Shown here in pieces: positions 29,765 through 39,964 of a DNA stretch of 64,000 nt. Both the position numbers and the translations under genes were made by a program. Source of the stretch: Marsupella aquatica (taxonomy: Eukaryota > Marchantiophyta); assembly GCA_973895155.1 (NCBI GenBank), contig OZ316894.1, positions 15,128,001 through 15,192,000 of the forward strand. The letters are read 5' to 3'. The number at the start of each line of letters is the position of its first letter. Position 1 is the stretch's first letter. Below the pieces are notes generated by a model, which saw only the letters and a program-made list of their open reading frames with translations, was not told where the DNA came from and made no database searches.

Positions 29765-32650
29765 TTAGTGGTAATTGTAACGTGCGAGCCCTATGGACCT
29801 AGAGAGCCCTATGGACCTAGAGAGCCCTGAAAGATTTTCCAAACCTATTCTCCTTTCCCTATCCACCGCAAAGATATATCTTCCAAGTTGCTGAGGGGGC
29901 AGACCAAACAATGCATACAAATATTTCACCAAGATTTGAGATGCCATCCTAACCCCCTCATAAAACTTGCAAGCAATGAATACATGATATTCATTCTCTA
30001 TACTAGAGCTATCACATAGTTGACAAACCCTCTTTTTCCTGTCAATATCCTTCCATCTCCCTTGTTCTACTTCAAGGTGGTGTGAGCTTTACCATTACCA
30101 TTACCAGCTTAGTCTATACTGAGCAATAAGTTGTCTAAGTTGTACTGAGATAGTGCTAGATAAGTATTCTTGTTCTTGATATTTCTTCATGGGGTTCACA
30201 TCTCTCATGTAGTATTGCTGCCGTGGGCTAGGTTCATGCCAAAGTTTGTGCAAAGCCTTTTGCTCTTAGCTTGGTTGGGTGTGTTGGCCATTCATGTTCA
30301 GGAAAATCCCAAGCATCGGCCCACCTGCACACATCTGCATACCACCCTTTAGCTGAAGATGAGCGCAAGGCATGAAAAGGAAATCTGTTTTCCTCCAACT
30401 CTTTTACACGCATGATGTATTTGAGTGTGTGGAAGAGTGCCTCCACCTCCAAAGGAAACAAGCCTGCCTCTGCAAGTGTAAGTGCATATGGGGTTTGTGA
30501 CTTGATCCCAAGCTCCATCTCAAGAAATAGCTTTTGCAGCCCCTCAATCTGTTGCCACCCAGATTTAGACACACCTGCTCCCCAAATTGGTGCTCCATAA
30601 AGAATGACTGGTTTCACCAAAGCTCCAAAGAGATGTTTCCTTAACCTCCAAGTGTGTAGACCAGCTCTTTTGCATTTGTTCATGAATGCATAAAAAGCTC
30701 TGTACCCATTGGCAGCCCTAGATTTTACACATGAGGCCCAACTCAAGTTTTGAGAGAACTCCACCCCAAGGTATTTGTAGGTCCTCACAAATTCCACCAG
30801 ATTCCCTTGGAAGTAGAGCTCTGGATTTTGTTGTGTGCCAATGCCCAAACACTTGGTCTTCTTGAGGTTGACTACCAACCCTGTTGCTTGACAAAACTCC
30901 TCCAAGGCATTGAGATGTCTTTGCAAAGCTTCTTGAGCATGAGCAAGTAGGACCACATCATCTGCAAATATAAGAAGTTGGAGGACAAACCTACCCAATT
31001 GAGTGCCAACTCCACCATGCTCCTCCAAAATGTTGTGTAGTTGATCAATGAAGATGCCAAAGAGAGTTGGTGAGAGAGGACAACCTTGGATCACCCCAAG
31101 AGTGCTCCAGATTTCTTCAGAGGTTTCCTTTGAAAGTTTGATGCGCACTTCTTGGTACAATTTAGAAACAGCCAACCTGAGCTCTTCAGGCACTTCCAAC
31201 TCCACCATCCTATCCCAAAGCTTGGATCGGGAAACTTTGTCAAAGGCCTTGGAGAAGTCCACAAACAAGCAAAATAATGGTTTATGTGGAGATTTGGCCT
31301 TTTCACACAACACCCTCAAGCGGAGAATGTGATCCATAGTGCTGAATTCTCTCCTAAAACCTGCTTGTGAAGGTGCCCTTTTCATCTCACTCTCCAACCA
31401 AGAGCTTAATCTGGCTTCAAGTAGTCCTCCCAAAACTTTAGCAAAAGTATTGCCTACCATGATGGTTCTGTAGTTGTGCACATCGTCCTTGTTGCCTGCC
31501 TTGAAGATAGGCACCACTCTTCTGGTCATCCAAGCTTTAGGTAAACCTAAAGCCATTGCTTGATTCAGCTCATGCACCAAGTTTGTTAGTAAAGAGGGTC
31601 CTCCCCACAAAAGAAGCTCCAAGTTCAGGCCCAACAGATCTTTAGCTTTCCCATGTTGCATGTGGGAAAGATGCACCTTCACCTCCCTCTCTGTAAACTG
31701 AATGGTGTCCCCAAGGGGCAAAGGCATGCCACTAGCATCTGGAAAGAAATACAAGGATGTGACATAGGTTACCAGGTCCTGGTGATCCAAGGGGGGAGTA
31801 GTCTTGCCTGATTGCATTCTCTCCCAAAAACGCTTTGGATGTTTGATAAACTCCTCACATAGTGATTGTTGATGACTCTTCAAGAAGCACCTCTTCTTGT
31901 GTTTGATGAAGTTCTTGTACATAGTGAATGCCAAAAGTCTCTTTTCCCCTGAATGTGATCTTGCTTGCATCCTTGCTCTAGCACAATCCTCGTCAAACCA
32001 AGCCTTCATGTTTTGCTTTCTAGGGGGTTTGGTGGAGAAAGTAGAGGCTGCTGCTTGTGCTATGACTTCTGAGAGCTCAATCTGATCATCCAAGGTATGG
32101 AGAAGATGGTCAAAGTTGGCTTTGAAGATGACTTCTCTATCAGGGTCTAGAAACAGAGGTTTGGGTACTGGCTTTCTATGCACTTTGTTTGGGATTGTGG
32201 TCAGGTCAAGATGGAACAACAAAGGCAAGTGTGAAGACTCTGGTTGTTGATCAAGTATTTGAAAGTCAACCACTCTAGTGGCAGAGGTAGGTGAGGCAAG
32301 AAGGTAATCAATGGTACTACATCCTTGTTTAGATCTAAAAGTGTAACCAGATGATTGGTGAAATCTCTCAAGCCCATTCAATATTCTTAGATTACAAGAA
32401 GCTCCCAAATGCAAAAAGTGACGTGTCATGTCATTTGTTCTGGTGTCAAGAGCCTCTCTCACCCAAGGTATCTCTTCACTACATGATGACCAAGGTAAAG
32501 TTCCTAAGTCCTCACTTTCAGTAAATTGTTCATTAGATACCCTAGCATTAAAGTCCCCCACTATCCATGTCTCCCCTAGTTGTGATATATCATGAATGAC
32601 TTGGATTAACCTATGAAATGGATAATGTGCATCAGCAATTCCCATCTTAA
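29765..32650 (-). mobile_element. 5'-truncated LINE (non-LTR retrotransposon), minus strand
   Basis: Contains the C-terminal half of the endonuclease and the whole reverse transcriptase of a LINE ORF2, plus the terminal Cys/His motif (VCQLC...HVFIAC) at about 29930-30040. The 5' end stops near 32650 inside a ~110-bp direct repeat; ORF1 and the endonuclease start are missing. The last coding part ends in two 18-bp tandem copies encoding GLSRSI. The 3' UTR and tail seen in the partner fragment (36251-36490) are absent, so the 3' end is also altered. Confidence 0.88.
30085..30110 (+). repeat. 16-bp LINE-tail-only insertion with AGCTT target duplication
   Basis: AGCTT (30085-30089), TACCATTACCATTACC (30090-30105), AGCTT (30106-30110) lie inside the LINE ORF2 end. 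The insert equals the 3' tail of the LINE fragment at 36251-36490, so it is best read as target-primed reverse transcription that stopped within the tail. Insert plus TSD is 21 bp, keeping frame, but it introduces TAA codons on the LINE strand. Confidence 0.7.
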
Positions 32651-32660
32651 ACTTTAGCAT
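30234..32660 (-). pseudogene. LINE ORF2: endonuclease (partial) and reverse transcriptase
   Basis: 808-codon frame. Endonuclease (APE-type) motifs are VGDFNAR (about residue 38), STIDYLLAS (about 115) and SSHLPL in the place of SDH. The reverse transcriptase has VVPIFKAG and NYRTI (about 405), FVDFSKAFD (about 475), GVIQGCPLSPTLF (about 525) and the catalytic FADDVVLLA (about 567). The first codons (MLKF) come from flanking sequence. A frameshift near 30250 separates it from KLWHEPSPRQQYYMRD..., and a tail-only insertion at 30090 adds stops before the zinc-knuckle-like end. Not functional. Confidence 0.88.
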
Positions 32661-32936
32661 GCACGATCTGTTACGTCTCCAGTTTCGCGATTCTCAGCTC
32701 GGGGCGAAATTTCACTTTGAGTTGGAAGGGCAATCGGCTACGGTTTAAGCTCAGACTTTGCTAGAGCATTGGAAATAGCAAGAATGTATCATTGGCAAAG
32801 TTAGAGCTGCAACCGACATCGTTTGGTATGCACTTTAGCATGCGCGATCTGCTACGTCTCCAGTTTCGCGATTCTGAGCTCGGGGCGAAATTTCACTTCG
32901 AGTTGGAAGGGAAATCGGCTGCGGTTTGAGCTCAGA
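32651..32936 (+). repeat. two ~110-bp direct repeats at the LINE 5' boundary
   Basis: 32651-32755 and 32832-32936 share actttagcatgc, cgatctg-tacgtctcc, agtttcgcgattct and gctcggggcgaaatttcact, with scattered substitutions, 181 bp apart. They lie upstream of the methylase-like gene; the first copy is truncated by the LINE. They could be promoter-proximal repeats or a local duplication. Confidence 0.8.
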
Positions 32937-33017
32937 TTTTGAGGCTTGATACCAGAGTTGTACATTACAGAGTCCAAATTAGCTCCTGCAGAAGCAGAGG
33001 CTGGCGGATTTGAGGCA

Positions 33018-34932
33018 ATGGAGAAAGTTGTTCTTGGTGTAGCTGCCATTGTCGACCGGAGTAGATCAAGGAGACCTTGGAAGGTGCCGATGAAGGACAC
33101 GTCCAAAGATGGATCAGTCTTGTATGGGAAGCAAAGTAAGTATTTTTCTCCTCTTTTTTTCATACCTCAGTCGGAGTAATTTTGTCTCAGTCACCTGTCT
33201 GACATTAACATGTTTTTTAGAGAAGAGAAAGGCTGCAGCATCCAGGAGTTTGAAGAGTGGGGCGGATGATGGAGAAGAACCCAAGTCTCTTGATGTTGAG
33301 GCCACAACAAAATCTGCTGTGGACCTGGGTTCAATCAAGCGTTTAAAGAGGAAGCGTAATGTCCAAATTCTCTCCGACTCGAATGAGGAGGAAGCATGCG
33401 TCGCTCAAGGAGTAGCACAAATGTGTGGTCTTAAGAAGGACGGTGAGAGGCATTTCTTGGCAAAAAGCAATCTCATGGAAACTGCAAACTCAATTAGCCA
33501 GAGGAAAGTAAGGCCTCCCTGGATGGGCAATGCGGATCAGTGGTTGTCTGGAATGAGAAAATCGAGCGAACACCCAAACCTAGTGATGATCAACGAAAAA
33601 CATTACACTGGAATTGGTGCTCACTTGGGTTTCATTTTCCTTCCCACAGGTCATCGAACAAGTGTCACAGACCGGGAGGTCCCGAAGTGGAATGTTTGGA
33701 GTGAGAAATTACCATATTATTTCTTTGGAGTCATGCGTCCGATGCTTGCCGATGATGGTTATGTCGCAGTTCTTCACAGCTCTGACTATAACCATATGAG
33801 ACAAAAATTATGTCGTCGAGCAGAAGAACAAATTCAAACATGTCCGGCAGTATTTGGTTTTGCTTTCATCTCCTTTGTATCAGGCAGATATGGACATCGA
33901 GGTAAGATATCCATGATATTTTACGTGCAGTTTTTGCTAGCGAGCTCGCTAACCAAAAGTACCCATTTCTGACATATTCTTGTTTTCAATTCAGGTAGTT
34001 ACTCTCATTATGGATGTCTTCTGCAAGGTGGAATTCTCGGCAAAAGTCCCAAAACATACAGGATATGTTCCAATGACTTCCTCGGAGGATGCCCGCCATA
34101 AATTGATGTTGAGTGTTTGCTACCCAAAAACTGATCCCAGTCCCAGGGCGGCTTTCGCAGGTTCCAATAGATTGTCAGTTGGGTTCATGCAAGCCATAAT
34201 GGAGATCCTTACTTTGCCAAAGGACATTGTCATTGACTGGACTGTTGGAGATGGAAGTGCTTTTGCCGTTGGGGAATACGCTGGGTAAACCCTAAACCCT
34301 AAACCCTAAATTACCATTACCATTACCATTTGTTGTGGGTGTTGAAGATCAAGACATTCTTCATTTGTGTGCGCAAAAACTTTGGCAAATGTGTTGGATA
34401 GACATGCCCAGAAGTTGAAAGGGGCCGCATATCCGAAGAACGATGATCCCAATGATGAAGGATCGGATGATGAGTTCACGATCCCAGGAGATGATCAAGG
34501 AGGACCTTCAGACGAGAAGGATGAATTCGACCTGGAGTAAAGCACTTGGCCTTTGATGTAGAATTCCCTTTTTGGTGTTTTTCTTTTATTTGTAGAATTT
34601 TTGGATGTGTAGTATTGATCCGATGCTAGTGATTTCTTCAATGATAGGCGTTTGGATTGGTTTTTGGAGGAGAGATTCCATCTTCGGAAAGAAATCGAGG
34701 ATCATTTTCTTGTGACCCCTGAAAAGGGATTTGCGCTTCCTTGATATGCTGAAAAGACTGCAAAGGAGGTTGATGAAGCGCCCGCTGTTTTGACTTGGGA
34801 GGGGAAAGGTCTGCGGTCAGTGAGGGGTGCTCGGAAAGCCCTTTACTGCCCTCAGTTCATAGATGATGGGGCTGGTACTGTAGCACAGTATGTTGACAAT
34901 TTGGCTGAGGAGACTGATAGGGAGTCGAGTAG
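33018..34932 (+). pseudogene. methylase-like gene M1 (interrupted; tail at 42668)
   Basis: Exon 1 from ATG 33018 (MEKVVLGVAAI...) to 33135; intron 33136-33220 (gtaag...ttttttag); exon 2 33221-33901; intron 33902-33998 (gtaag...gtag); exon 3 from 33999. The splices keep frame. After a basic N-terminus (KRLKRKR) come VMRPMLADDGYVAVLHSSDYNHM and later DIVIDWTVGDGSAFAVGEYAG, VVGVEDQDIL. The last part resembles the AdoMet-binding 'D-x-F-x-G-x-G-T ... G-R-x-x-G-I-E' segment of beta-class N4/N6 methyltransferases with altered residues; no clear DPPY is visible, so activity is doubtful. An acidic tail ends DEFDLE* at about 34541, and a further conserved block (RRLDWFLEERFHLRKEIE...) follows at 34650-34932. 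A telomere-repeat insert and a giant LTR break the gene. A second copy lies at 63117-64000. Confidence 0.5.
34284..34330 (+). repeat. telomere repeat plus TTACCA repeat inserted in M1
   Basis: Three to four CCCTAAA units (34284-34310) followed by TTACCATTACCATTACCATT (34311-34330), placed between GEYAG and VVGVED where M2 has GEYSGRFVVGVED. The host frame resumes in phase after the insert, but the insert begins with TAA. About seven bases of host sequence appear replaced. The second half equals the LINE tail sequence. Confidence 0.85.
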
Positions 34933-35376
34933 TGTGGTGCGTCCCATGGCTCCCTAAACCCCAGAAACCCCCCTTCACAAGCCGATTCCCGCAGGTTTCG
35001 TGTGATGCCTAGCCAGGAACCACTGGGCTAGTTTAAGGGGAAAAGGGAAGTGTACCCTAGAAACACCTTAGTATAGTTACATAAATAAGGAAAATATAAA
35101 CAATTAAGGGTGACTATGGAACCCGAGCCGAGGCCGGAAGTAAGGACGCCAGGGGAGAGAATACGATTAGGGTTAGGGCACGCTAAGTGCCGGCGGCTAG
35201 GGGTAACCAACGGGAGGGAGAACCTTAGGAGGAGAGGGGTAAGGACCGCTCGCGAGGAGTAGTGGCTCATTTGCAAGCACGCACTAGGCAGGCGACTATG
35301 GGCGGCCAACTACTGTCAACTGCTTAGGCAAGCGCTCAGGGTGGGAACAGATACCGACTATCAACTCGAGAAGGGT

Positions 35377-38300
35377 ATGAGCAATGTCAATCAAGCGGCA
35401 CATTTTTGGGGATGCCTGTTTGAACGGGCAACTGAGTACATTGGGACTTACGAGGACGAAGAATCGGAGAGAGCAGCTCGGGAACGGCAGGAGCTCGCCC
35501 GATTGTGGGAGCTACAGAAAGCTGCTTTCTTAGGAGGGGAACTCATCAAGGCTGAATTCCTATGGACGCCTACTGGCAACGAGCTAGACGACCTGCTGTT
35601 TTGCGAAGATAGAGTCGTCAGCATCCGAGAAGCCATCAAACGCTACAACAACATACACTGGGAGTTGAAGGGTAGCACGGAGGGGTGGACAAAGGCAACT
35701 GTGCTAGGAGAGACATCCACGGGAGCAAAGATGAAGAGGAAGGGGAACAACAATGAAGAGGCCACCCCGGCAAAAAGAACGAGGTCGGTGGCACCAAAGA
35801 AGCCAGCAGAACAGCAGAGCAGGAGGCAGAGAGAAGCCGAGGAGGAGGAGGTCAACCCCATCAATGCCATTCCAACAAACGATGACACCTGGAAAGGCTG
35901 GGCGGCGACCCTACCGGAGGAAGTGCAATTACACTTTGCACGAGAGGAGGATGCATGCTTTACAGCTATGCAGACCAAGAAGTACCAAGGCTTCATGGCC
36001 GGATCTGGCTTGGAAGCCTTCGTAAGATTACCATGGCTGAAGCCGGAGGTGCCGGACTCAGACTTGTTAGAATTTGTGGGATCATGGGAGTCCGAGACCA
36101 ATTCCACAAGGGTGTATGGGAAGGAATTCTATCTCACTCCCCGGGTGATTGCTGAAGTGTTTGGCTTGCCGATGGGTAATAAGACCAAGGTTGATACCAG
36201 GAAGACCCTACCTGACAAGGAGTTTCGGTCGTTCCCAGGACCATCAACAACTTGGAAGATATATCTTTGCGGTGGATAGGGAAAGGAGAATAGGTTTGGA
36301 AAATCTTTCAGGGCTCTCTAGGTCCATAGGGCTCTCTAGGTCCATAGTTTCTTTGAGGACATAGTTGTCCTCTTCTGAGCAATCTCTTTTGGTTGCTCTT
36401 TTCTTTGATTGCATTGTACTTTACTTTTTGTGGCAGCTCCTTTGACTTTCATGGTCCCAGAGCTTATAATACATTACCATTACCATTACCAAAGAATGGC
36501 TTCTTCCGGAACACCTGCACCAACCCGCACATCGGAGAGATGATCGATTTCTTGCGGGTAACCATGCACTGTAACTTGTCGAGGGCAGAGATCGGCAAGG
36601 CTCAGGTCTACCTGGCAGAAAGGCCAGACCCAAGCCAGGATTACAACGGGTACCTCCTCAACCAACTGAAGAAAATCTTGAAGGAGGAACAGCAGGTGAT
36701 TGGCGTGGGAAGCGTGTCCCGGCTTGGCTATCACATGCCGCTGTTGTGCCGGTATGCCAGAAGTCAAATCTTTGCCCCAGTACTTCCCCTATCGGCAAGA
36801 GCACCGGAGGAGGTCCCGGAGCAGACGCCGGCAATAGAGAAACCCAACCCGCCCGACAGTCCTACAATCGAGCAGGTGTTTAGGCCAAGGACGGAGGACT
36901 TGCCGATGCAGCAACCAGGCATGCAGAATCTGCTGAAATTACTGGAGAAGGAAAAGAGAACGGCAATGGCAACGGCAACGACACCAATGCAGGACACTGC
37001 TCCAGAGGTGGGCCTAAGCCGACTTACAAGGGAAAACCCCTTTACTGGGGTCAAGGAGAGAAGGAGGTCGGAACACGAGCCGGGAGTCCGGATGTATGTC
37101 GGAGCCTCAAGTCCCGAAGCCGAGGAGAAGCAGGCCGTAGCTCCCGGCCACGACAAGGAGAACAAGAGATCAACACGGAAGCCGGAGGAGGAACCAAGAC
37201 CGGTGAGAGGTGAAGCCGTGTTCACAACAAAACCAGGAGAACAGCGGGAGAAGCCGGTAGTCCAAGCCGAGGAGGAGGCGGTAGAGGACTACAGCAATGA
37301 TGACTCCGGCTACGGGTCGGATCATCATGTTCCAGGAGTAAGGACCTGTGGCCGGTTCATGCCCACGCTCCCAAGAGTAGTTCGAGGAGACCCAAGCCAG
37401 CAGAGCAGCCCCGAGTCTCCCCCACCAGATGTCGCTCCCCCGAGCTTTGACGGCATAAAACAAACGGCGCAGGAATTTCAGGAGCGAATCAGGGAGGAAG
37501 AGGAGAGAGCCCTGACTAGGGAAAAGGATTTACCAGGAGGAGAATGGCCAGAGGACATCAGGCGGCTTGCAGAAAAACAAAGCATCCCTCCAGCCACAAT
37601 AGAAGAGATCCGCAAGGCGGCTTGGGAGCACAGGCCGCGGTGGATGATGCCGATGACTTCTACTTCCTCCACCTATGCTAAAAATAGAGCCATGGAGTAT
37701 GGGGAAATGTGTGGAGAGCTGGCGCTCAGCATCTTTGGGGAAGAGTTGGAGCAAGGACCCTTTTTCCAGAGGGAGATGTTGGAGAAGCGCCAATTAGAAG
37801 AAGCGGTGGCTTTGGAAAGAACCAAGAAGGACGAGGTCATCCGTCGGCTCAGGGCAAGGGAAGCCGAAATCAAAGACCTGAGGGCGGCCAAGAAAGCCCA
37901 AGATGAGCTACGGATTAAGCGGCATGAGCTAAATATCATGCAGGGCCAATTGGATACCGCACAGTCTGATAATCGGATTATCGAGAATAAATTGACTCGA
38001 ACCCAAGAAGAGTTGGCCGATGCGATCAAGGAGCGGGAGAAGTGGAAGCGAGAGCTGAGGGATGCAGAGGAGGCCCACATAACAGCCAACAACCGGGCCA
38101 GGGCGGAGACCCAAAGAAGGGAAAGGGCATTGAAGGGGGAGCTCGAGGTTATCCGCGAAGCCCTTGAGAAGAAGGAGGCCGAGTTGGGGAAATCCTATCA
38201 AGGGATTATTGCGCTGCAGCAGGAGCTTGCGTCCCTGGCGGCCAGCTTCAAGGCCGACCTGCGTGAGAAGGACAATATGCTCGATCAGACTTATGCCAAG

Positions 38301-39058
38301 ATGAACCAGATGGAGTCTGTCATCATTGTAGAGCTCGACAAGGAGTTAAGAGCGACCCGGGAGGAGAGAGCTGCGTTTAAACAGGAATTGGAGGAAGCCC
38401 AAAAGGAGCTGGAGGAGGCCGCAAGGACTTGGATGAAGTGCAGGAAGAGTTGGAGGAAAGCACGCGGAAGCTAGAGAACTTACAACGACGAGCCGACAAC
38501 CAAACGGAGCGGCTGAAGAAACAAACCGCAGTATTTAAGTGCTTGGCTTCATCAGGGCCAACTCAAATTGAGGCCACTAAGTTACCAAGAGTGGTACTGG
38601 CCGAAGGACAAGCCGCGCCATTTGCACTAGTGCCGGAAGTAAGTGGGAAGGGGAAGGGGCCAGTTGCCGAACCAGAAAAGAAGAAGAAGCGGAAACCTTC
38701 AGGGTCAGGGAGTAATACGGCTCCACAGGCCGTGGTGACCAAGGAGGTAAACCCAGCACCGACCTCAGGCAGGGTTACGGTAGAGGATCCAACTACCCTA
38801 GAAGAAGGGGATGACAAAGCCGAGGCCAGGATACTCGGTAATGAAGCCGAGGTACCCAATCCGCCACTTGAGTGTGCAAGGGAGGCCGTAGCCGAGGCTG
38901 ATGTTGAAGCCGATGCCGTTGCCGGGGGTGGACCCAGTCAGGCCGATGGAGAGTTGACTCAGTCAAGGGCAGGTAATCTGTCAGAGAACGAACCTACGGC
39001 AGTGGCTGAGGTGGAAGCGTTGGGGGCGTCCACTGAGGAACAGCCACCGCTGCCATGA
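35377..39058 (+). pseudogene. LTR-encoded coiled-coil protein, copy B
   Basis: Start MSNVNQAAHFWGCLF at 35377, the same start as copy A. The first part runs to 36250 (GPST), where a LINE fragment interrupts; it resumes at 36491 (KNGFFRNTC) and continues to about 38435. A one-base deletion then shifts frame, and the tail continues in the other frame (MDEVQEELEEST...) to stop 39056-39058. With breaks ignored the protein is about 1,150 aa and colinear with copy A: FGLPMGNK motif, CTNPHIGEM, HMPLLCRYA, Pro/acidic linker with DDSGYGSDHHVPGVRTCGR, DVAPPSFDGIKQT, long coiled coil, then an EVSGKGKGP and Lys-rich tail. Shared conserved blocks outside low-complexity parts argue for past protein-level selection. 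Confidence 0.72.
36251..36490 (+). mobile_element. short 5'-truncated LINE fragment with (ATTACC)n tail
   Basis: The first ~90 bases equal the 3' coding end of the LINE at 29765 (QLGRYIFAVDRERRIG..., two GLSRSI repeats). They are followed by a 3' UTR (36345-36470) and CATTACCATTACCATTACC. It splits GPST/KNGFF of the LTR ORF exactly; the flanks overlap by two or three A's, so the TSD is unclear. It gives the true LINE 3' end that the larger copy lacks. Confidence 0.85.
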
Positions 39059-39964
39059 CGGTGGTGGAGGGCCGCTCCTTTCAAGGAGGGCGGACGTGGA
39101 GGGAGGAGGCGTGAGTGGGCAGGGCGGGCTCAGATCTCTAAGTTTAGGATTAGGATCAGGACCACGAGGCGGCCCTGACACTTAGCTTAGTGGGATTGCG
39201 GTTCCACTGGTAAGAGCAACACTTGTACTCCTGCCTCGCTGTACATAGGTAGATTCAGTTAGGTAGATTAAGCTTATGCTGCAAGGAATTAGGCGGATCC
39301 ACTACCAGGATAAGTACCTGGGCAGCGGGGAGCTCAGGGCCTCTTCTTTAGCAAGTTTTTAGTTGCACCAGCCGGGCTGGGATCAAGTAGTAAGAGAAGC
39401 TCTCGGTTAGTCATACAGTGACCCTTGTGTATATTCATGTTTCCTCATGCCTAAGAGCTGAATAGAGTTGGCCTCACGGCTTAGTTCGCAGAGCTTGTGT
39501 ATGAGATGTACTGTTTGTATGGCAAGTGCATGGTATGACTCAGTCAGAAGGAGTCATTTTGCTATTTGTGTGTCGCATTAACTTGTGTGAAGAGTGCCCA
39601 CATCAACTAATAGAGGAAGGAAAGTAAGCAAGAGAGTGAGAGTTGGATGTGTCGAGCTGAGAGAGGTCTTAGCGGCTTAACCAAGCCTATTGGGGATCAT
39701 TCCGGCGGCGGAATCCAAATATACCTAACAAGACGGAGGGGAAGACAAGGGAAGGCCTAGATTAAGCCGGCTACGTATCTCATGACCCGATGAAGGATCT
39801 GTCCAGTATATGTGTGTAAAATGTTAATAGTAGTAGTAGAAGGAGGTTAGCAGCGTCCCATGCCACTAAGCCGCGGAAACGGCCTCGCCAAGCGCAAAAC
39901 CCGCGGGAATCAGCTTGTGAAGGGGGGTTTCTGGGGTTTAGGGAGCCATGGGACGCACCACATT

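Larger units (their letters stand above)
35001..39962 (+). mobile_element. giant solo LTR (copy B, 4,962 bp including a LINE insert)
   Basis: Begins TGTGATGCCTAG at 35001 and ends GACGCACCACA at 39962, opposite in orientation to copy C. Without the 240-bp LINE fragment it is about 4.72 kb, close to copy A (4.64 kb). Flanks tttcg/tttgg are a possible 5-bp TSD with one mismatch. The region after the ORF (39059-39962) is non-coding, with a tcagaaggagtcattttgc stretch and a long gccacgg-rich end, and is strongly conserved with copies A and D. Confidence 0.75.
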
